From Hofstenia miamia (taxonomy: Eukaryota; Xenacoelomorpha; Acoela): a stretch of DNA of 64,000 nt. The DNA is taken from the NCBI GenBank assembly GCA_004352715.1, contig SCFE01000014.1:1372927-1436926 (forward strand), read 5' to 3'. The position numbers and the translations under genes are program-made. Under the pieces are notes generated by a model that was given only the letters and a program-made list of their open reading frames with translations, ran no database searches and was not told the origin of the DNA. Shown piece after piece: positions 39,001-54,000 of the stretch (positions are counted from its first letter, which is position 1; every line of letters starts with the position of its first letter).

Positions 39001-42000
39001 TTCTGTAACTCCATGAACTTTGTTTACAAAACTAAGAATGACAAAGGAGAAAAAATCCACTTTCGTGAAATTCGTCAGATAAAGTCACCCACGACAAGCC
39101 AGGCTACGAATATTGCTATTCCATGGCAGGTGATTGGAATTCTGTTGCAGTTGCGTCAAAGAGCAAATCATTAAGGAAGAAAATACAAATGCACCCCAAA
39201 CTGAAGGCTGATGTTCCCCGTCCCATTGATGTGACAAAAATTTGGGATATCAACAATTTTTACATTATGTACCACAAATCCCTCACGATTTCTACAAATC
39301 TCGTTTTAAAGACTAAAGAAGACCCAGATAGTGACCAAGGATGCTTTGTTGTCAAGTCTTATTTGGCTTAGAAAAAATATAATATTGTTTGGAAAAAAGT
39401 TTTCTTCTTTACAAAAATAGCAGTAAGCCAATTTCTGTAAAGTTATTAAATCTTATATGTTCCGTGCAAAAGACGGCTAAGTGACAATGTAACCTACAAC
39501 ATATCACATGTCACACGAAGTTATATTTAGCTGGGAAGAGTGATATATCATGAGTATTTCACATGAATATTAGATCTCTAAAGTATTTCCTTAGATTGCA
39601 GGAGATAGATGAATTAGAATTGCGTTTTTCTCTAAAAGTCAAAAATGTAACTTAGCCGGATTTTGCATGAAGGCCTTCAATTGCCAATGATATATAAAGC
39701 TAGAATCAAACATATAAGTGTAATTAGATGCAAAATTGTTATTGCAGTTGCCGTAGCACATTTTTCCAAATTACATTTGAAAGTCAACTTTTTTGATAAG
39801 AGATGACAAATATTATGAGGATATGATTCGGACTTTTATTTGTAAGTCCGATGCTGTTTGAATATAGTTCTGTAGGTTATTACTTCCTTAAAGTTGCTAG
39901 TAATTTGAAGATAAATTTCGACAGGAAATATAATGAGTGTATATTTAGTTCCATTTCAAATGAATCGTGCACTCCGCATTTGTGCATGAAATTGGAAAGA
40001 TTCACAGTAATTACGTTTTATTTACAGTCGTAAATAGCAATCAATATCACGTATTCGCAATCAAATCACGCGTGATTAATGTATTAGAAACAAGAGGTCA
40101 ATGATTAGTAATCATGAATTTAAAGAGAAGTCGAAATTGAAAATCTAGGGATTAGATCTAAGATTTGGAAGAATGTGTAAATTACTACTTTTGCTTATAT
40201 AAAAAGATACATCACAGTTGAGTTGTGTAAAATATAATACGCTTTGAATATAAAGAAATTGGTCGCACTGATAGTGCGTGCTTATTATACTAATATATAA
40301 AATATGAAATCATATTGCGTCATATTTATAATTGCGTATAAATGACAAAGATGTTCGTCTGCTTAAATAACTTGCTAGAAAATCTAGCAATTGGCGATTC
40401 ATAAAATAAAATATTAAAACAAACAAATAACGTATGTTGGTTTTGAACACTTTGTAAAACTTCAAATAAATTTAAAATTTAGCAGTCAATGGAATAGGGT
40501 TCTGAGGGACCGTCTAGCTTCATGGGATTGGGACTGAAAAACTCAATTGCACTGGGACCAAAAACAAAGAAGCTGAGACCACGGATTACAGAATATTACT
40601 CATAAAATTTATTAATTTTGATCAAAAGAGAAGTTATGTTGTGGGGCCAATAGACTATTGGACAAGAAAATTTATAGGACTGAAAGTGGATCCAATGGAA
40701 GCATTTTTTTATGTGAAAGAGCTATATCCTAGATATATATTTAATCATAGAATAGAACATATTTACAAAAATATTTTCTAATTTTGCATCATGAAATAAT
40801 TGAGAAGTTTTTTTGTGTCGGAAGGCCAATTTGTTCAATAATTTGAAAAAAATAGTGCACAAATTGAATTGGTATTGAAAAATATCTTTTACATAAACCA
40901 TGAAATTCTTGATACACCACTGACCTATCACTAATATTCCTTTTCACTTTGTAAATTTCTAATGTTCCGTCCATGTATGATGCATTTTCAACAGGAATTT
41001 GCTTTCTGTATATAGTCTTTTGCTTTTTTTGATAAACATGTTCTAGCAATTTTGCAACGTTTTGATTGAATCAGTCTATAGGGTCTTGAAATTTTATTTG
41101 ACCTGTTTCCGGATTTGTCTTCGAAATGTTAAGCAATGAAAAAACAATCGTGTTCTTTTCGGGAGAATTGGAAACGGATTTAGACTGGTCAAGAAAATGA
41201 CTAATTTTCACATTGATAGCATCAAAGACACAATAATAGTATCAACATTGCAGGGCATTTTGTATGGTGTTCAGAAGGAATTAGAAATATCTAGTCACTA
41301 CAACTGTAAGATTACTTTAAAAAATAACACCTCAGTGGTCGTCTAGAGCTGAGAAGCCTGATTAGGAATTTATGTTGGAAATACTCATGTCGAATGGACA
41401 TATTGAAATTAAAATAGCAATAAACTAATGTAAATTGTTAAATCAATATTTTCAAAGAGCAAATATGTATGATAGATGGAGTATATAAAAAATTGGTTCT
41501 ACTTTTTCCAAAAAATCTAAATAATATTCGATGATATGAAATATAAGTGGGATGGAGTAGATCGCTGACAAATTAGGCTAGCAAGCTTGACTCATCACTT
41601 TTACATTTCTAACAGGCTTGGGTGATTTATGATTTTATTCTATTATAATCAAATCAACTGATTTTAATAGAAAATAATTAAATCTTGATTATAATCAATG
41701 AAAAACTAATTATTTCTTTGTACAGTAAATTTACGGGCTGTGTTCAAAGCTACATGGGGGAACAGCAACTCTGTTAGGACGTGAAGTAATTTGCATTGAT
41801 GGGTTGGGTCAAAATTGATGTTCTCAAGGTCAAGCTTAACAGGTCTGTATAAGTCTATTACGGGGTACAGCAAAAATTGCTTAATTATCACAATGCTAAT
41901 ATCGTTTTTTTATTATTTCTCTACTTTTTATTTAATCGATTATATATTTTTCTAAAACAAAAATTTTATGCAACTAGCTGATAATTTCAAAAAGATTTGA

Positions 42001-45000
42001 GCCATACAACACAGATAATTGCAGTAATTACATTATTACTGAAGCTTGCTCTTTCAAATAATTTCGCATGATGAAGTTCCACTTCATTAGGGGACAAAAT
42101 GCGAAATCATCCAGACATTGACTCAGTAAGCCCTACCTACACTATTTAGACCTTTGGAGTTTTAAAGTATGAAAATCGCGGTTCATTCAATTCGCGCATT
42201 TGAATTGTTCACAAAAAATCAGTCGCTCGTGCTTACGCGTCATAAATATTTTGCACGTGAAAGGCCTGCATAACCGCGTAAACCATGAATCTAAATCAAC
42301 CATTGATTTATTTTTTAAAAATTTCGATTATAATCCGATTTTAATAGCTTGATTATAATCAGNCTGTTTCCGGATTTGTCTTCGAAATGTTAAGCAATGA
42401 AAAAACAATCGTGTTCTTTTCGGGAGAATTGGAAACGGATTTAGACTGGTCAAGAAAATGACTAATTTTCACATTGATAGCATCAAAGACACAATAATAG
42501 TATCAACATTGCAGGGCATTTTGTATGGTGTTCAGAAGGAATTAGAAATATCTAGTCACTACAACTGTAAGATTACTTTAAAAAATAACACCTCAGTGGT
42601 CGTCTAGAGTTGAGAAGCCTGATTAGGAATTTATGTTGGAAATACTCATGTCGAATGGACATATTGAAATTAAAATAGCAATAAACTAATGTAAATTGTT
42701 AAATCAATATTTTCAAAGAGCAAATATGTATGATAGATGGAGTATATAAAAAATTGGTTCTACTTTTTCCAAAAAATCTAAATAATATTCGATGATATGA
42801 AATATAAGTGGGATGGAGTAGATCGCTGACAAATTAGGCTAGCAAGCTTGACTCATCACTTTTACATTTCTAACAGGCTTGGGTGATTTATGATTTTATT
42901 CTATTATAATCAAATCAACTGATTTTAATAGAAAATAATTAAATCTTGATTATAATCAATGAAAAACTAATTATTTCTTTGTACAGTAAATTTACGGGCT
43001 GTGTTCAAAGCTACATGGGGGAACAGCAACTCTGTTAGGACGTGAAGTAATTTGCATTGATGGGTTGGGTCAAAATTGATGTTCTCAAGGTCAAGCTTAA
43101 CAGGTCTGTATAAGTCTATTACGGGGTACAGCAAAAATTGCTTAATTATCACAATGCTAATATCGTTTTTTTATTATTTCTCTACTTTTTATTTAATCGA
43201 TTATATATTTTTCTAAAACAAAAATTTTATGCAACTAGCTGATAATTTCAAAAAGATTTGAGCCATACAACACAGATAATTGCAGTAATTACATTATTAC
43301 TGAAGCTTGCTCTTTCAAATAATTTCGCATGATGAAGTTCCACTTCATTAGGGGACAAAATGCGAAATCATCCAGACATTGACTCAGTAAGCCCTACCTA
43401 CACTATTTAGACCTTTGGAGTTTTAAAGTATGAAAATCGCGGTTCATTCAATTCGCGCATTTGAATTGTTCACAAAAAATCAGTCGCTCGTGCTTACGCG
43501 TCATAAATATTTTGCACGTGAAAGGCCTGCATAACCGCGTAAACCATGAATCTAAATCAACCATTGATTTATTTTTTAAAAATTTCGATTATAATCCGAT
43601 TTTAATAGCTTGATTATAATCAGTGATTATAATCAGCCAACCCTGATTTCTAATCTATTGTAGTAGCAGTATTTAGGGCCTATTTGTTACTGTCAAGGCG
43701 TATTCTACTATTTGTGCAAAATTAGAAAACAAAATATCCCTTTTTATCATTATTAGATTGTTTTGACTCACAATTTAAATTTTTTGTTATTTAGCAATCA
43801 GCGATACCTAAATATTAAAATGCCATACATTAATGGTTAAAAATAATTGAAATCTCATGCAGTAAAACTAATTTCCAAATATTGACAGGAAGGTCCACCA
43901 GTTTTGTAATTTCACTTAAGTCTGGCTTTACGGAAGAACGTAACGCTAGTTCAATACCAATCAATGAGGAACTACATTTTTCTGGCAAATTCAACTATAA
44001 AAGCGCACATAAATATTCTTTAAAATTCTGTTTTCTGGTACGAAATTTAAGTTAATCTAATAAAATATTCAAACGAGTGATTAATCGAAACATTTTGTTT
44101 AAATTATTGGACGTTACTACTCCTTAGCATCCGATTCTAATGAATTTAATGATGTATAGCAATTTCTCAATTGTGCAATGATTAGAAATATCTACCTTTA
44201 AGCCAACAACCATATGCCGATCGCCTGGCACAAACAATGATGAAATAACGTAGCCGGTTGCAATAGTTCGAATGCAGGTAAGAGATTTACTAAATACAAA
44301 AGCTTAACACAACAATAATAGTAGTTACTTCAATAATTACATTAACTTATCGAATTTTTGTTAGTTGATGACATGCGAAATAAAATCATGAACGTACATA
44401 GAACAGCAGGTCTTTCTATAAATTAAAAATCATCGTAGTCGTATAAAACCTTCAAGAAAACCAGTAAATCATAAGATGAAAAGTTTTTTTGGTAATAGAC
44501 AAAAAACTCGTATAGATATAAATCCAGGGTCAGAGGTTTGAGCAGTAAGAGGTGACAATTACCAATAGGCTTACAAATACATATTAAAAAATTTAAAAGA
44601 AATCGGACTAAAGAATTTCCAAAGGTTCTATTTTTTAGGAACTCGAAATATAAGACAAATTTGAAAATATTTTTAACATGCGCAACTTAAACATTAATTT
44701 TTTAATAAAAAAACCAGTTGTTATACAAATATTTAGATATTATGGCATACTTAGAACTTTTGTTGCACACCGAGTTTTTTAAAAAGAATGCACGCCAAAA
44801 AATACAGTAAAATTCTATAATCCTTCAACTACACTCTAGTTTGAATTTTTTATATTATAATTGAATAGCCGATCTTCCACAAGAAAAAACTATTTTCTGT
44901 TATTTGCCTGTTGTTTACGCAGCTTAAATATATCGCTGTTCTATTTTAATGCACAAATGATTCGATTTAAAATATTGCGCAATATTCATTTAGAATTCAT

Positions 45001-48000
45001 TGTTGAGAATTCTTCACAATTATAAACATGAATATTCTTTCAAAAGTCATTTCAATTTTAATAGACAATGCGCTGCTAAAAGTTAATATCACAGTGGTAG
45101 AAAATTCGCTTAAACCAGCATACATACGCTTAAAATGTAATATTTTGCCTGTAAGTAATTCTTGAGAATGCATTTAAGCATATGGAAAAATCATAATTTT
45201 TACACTAATTCAAATTGATTAACAACATAATCGGAAATAAAAATACCTGTTGGTGAGTTTTGATGCAATTTAAAAAATTTGCCTTTGAAGCCAATGCAAA
45301 TGGAGAAGGAACAAAACAAAAACCCAAATACTAATTCTCTATTGCATCTACATATCTGATAAACAATATTAAAACAAAGAAAAATGTTAGGAGTTGTTGC
45401 ATAAATAAAACTAAAGAAAATATATTACTTGAACGTGATGAAATTATGTTCGGAATCTCAGAATACTTTTTCAATCGCGGGATTCAATCCCGATATTTTG
45501 TCGCGGGGTAATACAGGATTACATTATAATTACACATTTTGTGCTGCCTTCACACAATTATTAGTACAAAAAAATATATTCAAAAGCATAAAATTATTTC
45601 TACAAGGCTGTTTTTATATAATGCTAAGATTATATCCGTTTAAATTGCCGGGTATGGTGGGATAACTAGATAAGTCAGCTAAATCTACATTTTGGCTTAA
45701 CCTAATTATAGAAAGACCGACCAACGGTCATCTAGGAATTATTTGATGGAAATTAGTGCTTTAGAGTAATTTCACATTTCAAATAATTTTATTAATAAAC
45801 AATAGATTTTCTTGGAAAACTAATTTTTTATGGCTTTAGGGGATCTTATCGCCCAAAAATTTTAGAAATACTATGATATTGGGATTTACAAAAAGTCAGA
45901 TGTGATTGTCTAGATTTAATGAATTTCTAATAAAACAGCTACTCTATATAACAATAACAGCAGAGCGCAAATATATAGCAACGAAAGTATTTTCTAAGTG
46001 TAATATTTTACAATACAAGATCTATAGTAAAGCAGTATTGAAATAGATGAATTTCGTATTTTTATTGAAATATCATTGCCTATATGTAAATCATCGCCAA
46101 AAAGGTTTTAAATAGTTTTACTCAAGTCAACAAACAATCCAATAGGCAAGAAACCTAGAGCATTTTCCCCAAAAAATACAATTTGGTATGATTTATATAT
46201 ATAGCAGCATTATCCCGATTAAAATTTCCTAAATAAATATCAAGGCCAATCTAAATTTCAGACAATCGACATTAGAGGTTGCATCTTTGAAAATCACAAT
46301 ACATCAACAATTGAAATTTAGAATAGTTTGTGGAATCTGCCACTTTTCCTGTTCAGACAAATTTTATCATCAGAAATATTACTTCAATATAAAATCCATA
46401 ATATACCTGTTCCAAAGTTTCAGGGCTTCTTTGGAACCACTAGCCAGAAGAGTGTTATCCGCACTAATCGAAACAGTGCGTACATCGAAACGGTGTCCGG
46501 GCAATGACAGAATGAGAGAGTCTTCATTAGAGTTTGCAGATGAGGCGAGATCCAACGGCAATCGTTGAATAGCATTATTTGAAAGTCCACACACTACCTA
46601 AAATTACCAAATTACCATTTAAATCCAAACAAATTGGCTCAATGAGTAGGTTTTATATTTTTTCCAATTTCATGAATGAACTGCGAAAAGCTGAAATATA
46701 AACAAGACCTCTGAAACAAAATATATTTAATTAGCCACTTCTAAATTTGACTTTTGCTTGACAAAAGACAAAATATTAGTGACCTCCCCACTTAAAAGAA
46801 TTTTTCGTTTGTTCCCAACTACACAGTCATATAACAAAGATTGACACATATAATAATAATAAAAATGTATTGTACCAGTGTCCGGGCAATGACAGAATGA
46901 GAGAGTCTTCATTAGAGTTTGCAGATGAGGCGAGATCCAACGGCAATCGTTGAATAGCATTATTTGAAAGTCCACACACTACCTAAAATTACCCAATTAC
47001 CATTTAAATCCAAACAAATTGGCTCAATGTGTAGGTTTTATATTTTTTCCTATTTCATGAATGAATTGCGAAAAGCTGAAATATAAACAAGACCTCTGAA
47101 ACAAAATATATTTAATTAGCCACTTCCTCTAAATTTGACTTTTGCTTGACAAAAGACAAAATATTAGAGTGACCTGTCCACTTAAAAGAATTTTTCGTTT
47201 GTTCCCAACTACACAGTCATANACATATAATAATAATAAAAATGTATTGTACCAAAAAGTGGCGTATACAAATAAAATTAAAATAAATTTATACACAGAA
47301 AAATATGATTAAAATTAGAGAAACTAGTGCCAGGAATAGCAGAATGGGAAAACAAATTGAGATAAGGAAGAAAGCAGAAATGTGAGGAGTTGATTTTTAA
47401 AAATTCGAGGGTTAGACCAAAGATCAATTTCAAGATTTGAGATAATGAAGTTAGCAAGAGGGATTATACGATAGAAATAATTATGAAAACAAGTTGCTTT
47501 ACAAATGTTATGAGAATTATATGCAGGATTGGAGTATATAAGAAAATCGGAAAACTCGAATTCATTTGTTAAATCAATGTTATTAAAATGGAAAGGAAAG
47601 TGAAACTTAAGAAATTATAAAGAAAGTTCGCATAATATTGGTTAGTTGAGTAATATACACAATAGCAACATATACTTTAAAATTAAACTTTTACCCAGTG
47701 TAAATGATAAATGCAATAATATTAGAATGAAAATTTATAAATTAACTTACTGATGGAATCTTTTCATAATGTTGCAGCATTAATGATGAGACCTTGGAAT
47801 CAGTTTTAAGAAGCGGTAAAGTTTTCACCATGTTAGCAAATGATTCAGTTGGCTGTGTACTGTCCTCAGAACTAAAACAATGCCTTTAAACTCTTAAGGT
47901 ACGTCAAAAAGATGCTCGTCTGAACGCACATTATTCATTTGAACGATCAGTAATTAACGATTTTGTTTTGGGGACAGATTGTCTCAAGTCTTAAAATACA

Positions 48001-51000
48001 AGGATTTTGAAGCTCAAAAATTTTAACTTCAAAATGAAACCTGACGATATTGAATTTTAAATGTTCCAATTTTTTTAACAAAAGGCAGTTATTCCTTTCA
48101 ATGAGGCAATATTGATTTTTCACAAATTTTGCTACTGAATTGTCAATATATTTTACATGCGTGTAGAACTAATTAAAATTACTTATAAAACAGAATTCAA
48201 GCATCTATTGAAATTTAATTATATTGTTCAATTGTGTAATTACAACGAAACTTTTAGGACCTCGCGAAATCAACATTTTGGGAGTCGGTTCGGTTTGGTT
48301 CACATAAAATACTGCGATATCAATTGTATATTTTGCATATACATATATATATANNNNNNNNNNNNNNNNNNNNNNNNNNNNNNNNNNNNNNNNNNNNNNN
48401 NNNNNNNNNNNNNNNNNNNNNNNNNNNNNNNNNNNNNNNNNNNNNNNNNNNNNNNNNNNNNNNNNNNNNNNNNNNNNNNNNNNNNNNNNNNNNNNNNNNN
48501 NNNNNNNNNNNNNNNNNNNNNNNNNNNNNNNNNNNNNNNNNNNNNNNNNNNNNNNNNNNNNNNNNNNNNNNNNNNNNNNNNNNNNNNNNNNNNNNNNNNN
48601 NNNNNNNNNNNNNNNNNNNNNNNNNNNNNNNNNNNNNNNNNNNNNNNNNNNNNNNNNNNNNNNNNNNNNNNNNNNNNNNNNNNNNNNNNNNNNNNNNNNN
48701 NNNNNNNNCCCAGTGATAGAAAAACGCAATTCCTATTAAACTTAATTGCTGAATAAACAAGTGGCCGTGCATCAAAATAATGCTCGTCTGAACGCACATC
48801 GTTCAAATTAGCATACATCAAAAAGACGCTCGTCTGAACGCTCCCAAATTTTGATAGATGCATCAAAAAAGCATACATCAAAAATATGCTCGTCTGAACG
48901 CACTTTTAGAAAAGACGATTACCTACTGCAAATAAGAATTGTATTGTTGATGGCATACGATAAGCATAAGCTGAAATGAGACAATTTTCTCCCGGACATG
49001 CAATTATCTACGATATTCATTACTAAAGCCAACACGTGTACACATACGTTCCGTTATTTTATTCGAGCTATGAAGTATTACTTTGAATGTCGGAGTATTT
49101 GCTGTTAGAAATATATTGTGATTGAATGGAAGGGAATGATAAAACATTTCTTCAATGTAATACATGTTTGCCAAAGCAATGACGCAGCTCACAGCTCAAT
49201 TAAAAACATAAAACCAAATTTCCGAAATTTGGAATCTGTTTAAAGCAGTTCTTGGAGCCATTCTTTCAACAAAGTGTACCTCAATGCAAAAGAAGTTAGC
49301 CCGTTAAATTTTAGAATAATAAATACTTCCTACTTCTATTCAAACATATTGATAAGTACTTCGCATTAGAATGAAAAGATAATATAAAATTTTCAATATA
49401 ATTAATTCAAGCTATAAATATTACTTATGTCGTTTTTTCTTTTGTTGTCTTTTAGCTCTTTTGGCCAATGCCTCATCGGATAAAACTTCGAAGGCTTCGG
49501 CAAATTTGTCGCTGCCCTAAATGAAATGCTTAATCGAAGTACAGTTTAAAGAAAGTTAGAATTTTGCAATGATCAACTTTAGAATCTTTATAATAAGTTG
49601 ATTAAAACTTACATGACAAACAAAAATACAATCATTTATAGAGTCCATCGACATCACTCTTTTTAGACCTTTACGAATGACGGAGCCTCTCTTTACCAAT
49701 GAAACCATATCCTATCCAACAAATCCGTTAATAGTGCTTGCATAATACAGCTACNNNNNNNNNNNNNNNNNNNNNNNNNNNNNNNNNNNNNNNNNNNNNN
49801 NNNNNNNNNNNNNNNNNNNNNNNNNNNNNNNNNNNNNNNNNNNNNNNNNNNNNNNNNNNNNNNNNNNNNNNNNNNNNNNNNNNNNNNNNNNNNNNNNNNN
49901 NNNNNNNNNNNNNNNNNNNNNNNNNNNNNNNNNNNNNNNNNNNNNNNNNNNNNNNNNNNNNNNNNNNNNNNNNNNNNNNNNNNNNNNNNNNNNNNNNNNN
50001 NNNNNNNNNNNNNNNNNNNNNNNNNNNNNNNNNNNNNNNNNNNNNNNNNNNNNNNNNNNNNNNNNNNNNNNNNNNNNNNNNNNNNNNNNNNNNNNNNNNN
50101 NNNNNNNNNNNNNNNNNNNNNNNNNNNNNNNNNNNNNNNNNNNNNNNNNNNNNNNNNNNNNNNNNNNNNNNNNNNNNNNNNNNNNNNNNNNNNNNNNNNN
50201 NNNNNNNNNNNNNNNNNNNNNNNNNNNNNNNNNNNNNNNNNNNNNNNNNNNNNNNNNNNNNNNNNNNNNNNNNNNNNNNNNNNNNNNNNNNNNNNNNNNN
50301 NNNNNNNNNNNNNNNNNNNNNNNNNNNNNNNNNNNNNNNNNNNNNNNNNNNNNNNNNNNNNNNNNNNNNNNNNNNNNNNNNNNNNNNNNNNNNNNNNNNN
50401 NNNNNNNNNNNNNNNNNNNNNNNNNNNNNNNNNNNNNNNNNNNNNNNNNNNNNNNNNNNNNNNNNNNNNNNNNNNNNNNNNNNNNNNNNNNNNNNNNNNN
50501 NNNNNNNNNNNNNNNNNNNNNNNNNNNNNNNNNNNNNNNNNNNNNNNNNNNNNNNNNNNNNNNNNNNNNNNNNNNNNNNNNNNNNNNNNNNNNNNNNNNN
50601 NNNNNNNNNNNNNNNNNNNNNNNNNNNNNNNNNNNNNNNNNNNNNNNNNNNNNNNNNNNNNNNNNNNNNNNNNNNNNNNNNNNNNNNNNNNNNNNNNNNN
50701 NNNNNNNNNNNNNNNNNNNNNNNNNNNNNNNNNNNNNNNNNNNNNNNNNNNNNNCACATACGTTCCGTTATTTTATTCGAGCTATGAAGTATTACTTTGA
50801 ATGTCGGAGTATTTGCTGTTAGAAATATATTGTGATTGAATGGAAGGGAATGATAAAACATTTCTTCAATGTAATACATGTTTGCCAAAGCAATGACGCA
50901 GCTCACAGCTCAATTAAAAACATAAAACCAAATTTCCGAAATTTGGAATCTGTTTAAAGCAGTTCTTGGAGCCATTCTTTCAACAAAGTGTACCTCAATG

Positions 51001-54000
51001 CAAAAGAAGTTAGCCCGTTAAATTTTAGAATAATAAATACTTCCTACTTCTATTCAAACATATTGATAAGTACTTCGCATTAGAATGAAAAGATAATATA
51101 AAATTTTCAATATAATTAATTCAAGCTATAAATATTACTTATGTCGTTTTTTCTTTTGTTGTCTTTTAGCTCATTTTCAATATAATTAATTGAAATTCAA
51201 GCTATAAATATTACTTATGTCGTTTTTTCTTTTGTTGTCTTTTAGCTCTTTTGGCCAATGCCTCATCGGATAAAACTTCGAAGGCTTCGGAAAATTTGTC
51301 GCTGCCCTAAATGAAATGCTTAATCGAAGTACAGTTTAAAGAAAGTTAGAATTTTGCAATGATCAACTTTAGAATCTTTATAATAAGTTGATTAAAACTT
51401 ACATGACAAACAAAAATACAATCATTTATAGAGTCCATCGACATCACTCTTTTTAGACCTTTACGAATGACGGAGCCTCTCTTTACCAATGAAACCATAT
51501 CCTATCCAACAAATCCGTTAATAGTGCTTGCATAATACAGCTACATGCACATATAAAGTAAATGACCTTCAACATACGGATTTCAGAAAGACAGAATTTC
51601 TAGCAATAATGAAAATTCGAACTTATAATAAAATCAAAATTTTATATTAAAAATGCATATCAAGGAAACAAAAATTACATACCAAGGAAGTTCGTCGTTC
51701 AAATGAATCCTAAATAACATTGATATGAACATTTATATAACAAAACGCAATGAATCACTATGGTATTTGAAACATATAATGAACGTTTACGAGCACTCAC
51801 AAGTTCCAAGTATTGAATCTCCCAGGCCCGTAATTCTGAATCTATTGAACCAGTCACTAATAAGCTCTCGTTCCTCAGAATGACGAAATCCCAAACTTCG
51901 TTTTTGTGCTCGACATGAGTAAAGAANNNNNNNNNNNNNNNNNNNNNNNNNNNNNNNNNNNNNNNNNNNNNNNNNNNNNNNNNNNNNNNNNNNNNNNNNN
52001 NNNNNNNNNNNNNNNNNNNNNNNNNNNNNNNNNNNNNNNNNNNNNNNNNNNNNNNNNNNNNNNNNNNNNNNNNNNNNNNNNNNNNNNNNNNNNNNNNNNN
52101 NNNNNNNNNNNNNNNNNNNNNNNNNNNNNNNNNNNNNNNNNNNNNNNNNNNNNNNNNNNNNNNNNNNNNNNNNNNNNNNNNNNNNNNNNNNNNNNNNNNN
52201 NNNNNNNNNNNNNNNNNNNNNNNNNNNNNNNNNNNNNNNNNNNNNNNNNNNNNNNNNNNNNNNNNNNNNNNNNNNNNNNNNNNNNNNNNNNNNNNNNNNN
52301 NNNNNNNNNNNNNNNNNNNNNNNNNNNNNNNNNNNNNNNNNNNNNNNNNNNNNNNNNNNNNNNNNNNNNNNNNNNNNNNNNNNNNNNNNNNNNNNNNNNN
52401 NNNNNNNNNNNNNNNNNNNNNNNNNNNNNNNNNNNNNNNNNNNNNNNNNNNNNNNNNNNNNNNNNNNNNNNNNNNNNNNNNNNNNNNNNNNNNNNNNNNN
52501 NNNNNNNNNNNNNNNNNNNNNNNNNNNNNNNNNNNNNNNNNNNNNNNNNNNNNNNNNNNNNNNNNNNNNNNNNNNNNNNNNNNNNNNNNNNNAATGAAAG
52601 AAATTACCTTAGAACCAGAAACGAGAAGTGTACCAGAAGAGTTGTAATTGAGCACAGTAACCTCGGATTTATGCCCATTGAACGTCACAACTTTCTCACA
52701 AGTTTTGTATTCATATATAAAAATACTTCCTTTGAAAGCACCCACGGCAAGATGTTTTTTATCAGTAGATGGGCATATTCGTGTAACATAATTCCCAACT
52801 TCTCCCTCAAGTACAGCATGCTAAATAAAAATTTCTTACCATTTTAATTAATCAGAACATACATAGAAATACAAAGTAGCCCAATTTGTATTTATACTTT
52901 CGACAGATAAAGGCATTTGATGTCATATCATTAGGGCCGTTCACACGAGCTCCACTTAGTAGCCGCATTATCTCGATTTAATTGCTGCTCCGGAGCAGAA
53001 TTCACTCCTCCGCATCAACCCGTATAAGTGATAGATTAACAACTCGTCAATCGTTTTGCTTGCATTTTTCAACTGTGATTGGCTTTCTACCTTGTATGTA
53101 ACCAATTAGAATTCAGCAAACTAAATATATTTTACTAAAGCGGAGCACGTGTAAACCCGGATTAACAAAATCTATAAAAAATAATTTTGATCAACAAATG
53201 GTACCGTATTGGCTACTACGCCTAATTTAGCTGCTCGCATCTCGTGTAAACGGGGTGATGGTGATACGCTATCAAACCTCCGATCAAGCACGCAATTAAT
53301 TTTAATTGGTTGGCAAACATGTAGGGGTGATACATTATCAAACATTCGTCAAACAAAAAATCAGACAAACGGCAAACATTTACTGGAAACTCTCGCTTAT
53401 GGTTAACTAGTTTACATTAATTGATGTGCTATGACCCGTGCAGTATCCGTTTTCAATACAATGTTATTAAACATGCATGTTTTTACGTGATAATTGCTTT
53501 CTGTCTATAAATTATAATGCTTCATGTCTATCAATTGCTTTTGTGCGTAAACATATGGACCCCGCGCAAAACATCCAAAATAGCATTCTAGCGATAGCTA
53601 GTGTTGACCAGTTAAATTAATTTAACTATTTTTCATCAGTTAAACTATTTTCATTTAATTTAACTGAATAGTTTAACTATTTACAAATTGAGACTGAAAG
53701 AATAGGTAAGAGATTGTCTGCATAAAAAATGCTTAGCCCGTTGGCGACAAGAGTTTGTTGCAAACGTAGCTTCGCGGGAGAGACATAAATGGTGCAATAA
53801 AAACAGAATTTCTTCAATGCTTCAGAATTATTTAACTATTCAGAATTAAAGTAAAATATAACAAATGATAATCGGTGAAATTCTAAAATCACATCAAACA
53901 ATTTCGAATGAAATTTTATCATCGTATCCAACCATTATCAAATGAGTTTTCAAGTTTTCAATTTTCAGTCGATTTTTACGATTTTTAGTCAAAATATGAT

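Noticed and set aside
41706-43152. Two identical 61-codon minus-strand frames (41706-41891 and 42967-43152) as a duplicated small gene
   Set aside because: They lie inside the block written twice around a single n and inside a hAT-like element. They are chance frames copied by an assembly artefact.
46727-46975. Second copy of WDR3 exon 8 as a real alternative exon
   Set aside because: It lacks the 3' half and donor, and belongs to a 385-bp near-identical block containing a lone n, so it is most likely an allelic assembly duplicate.
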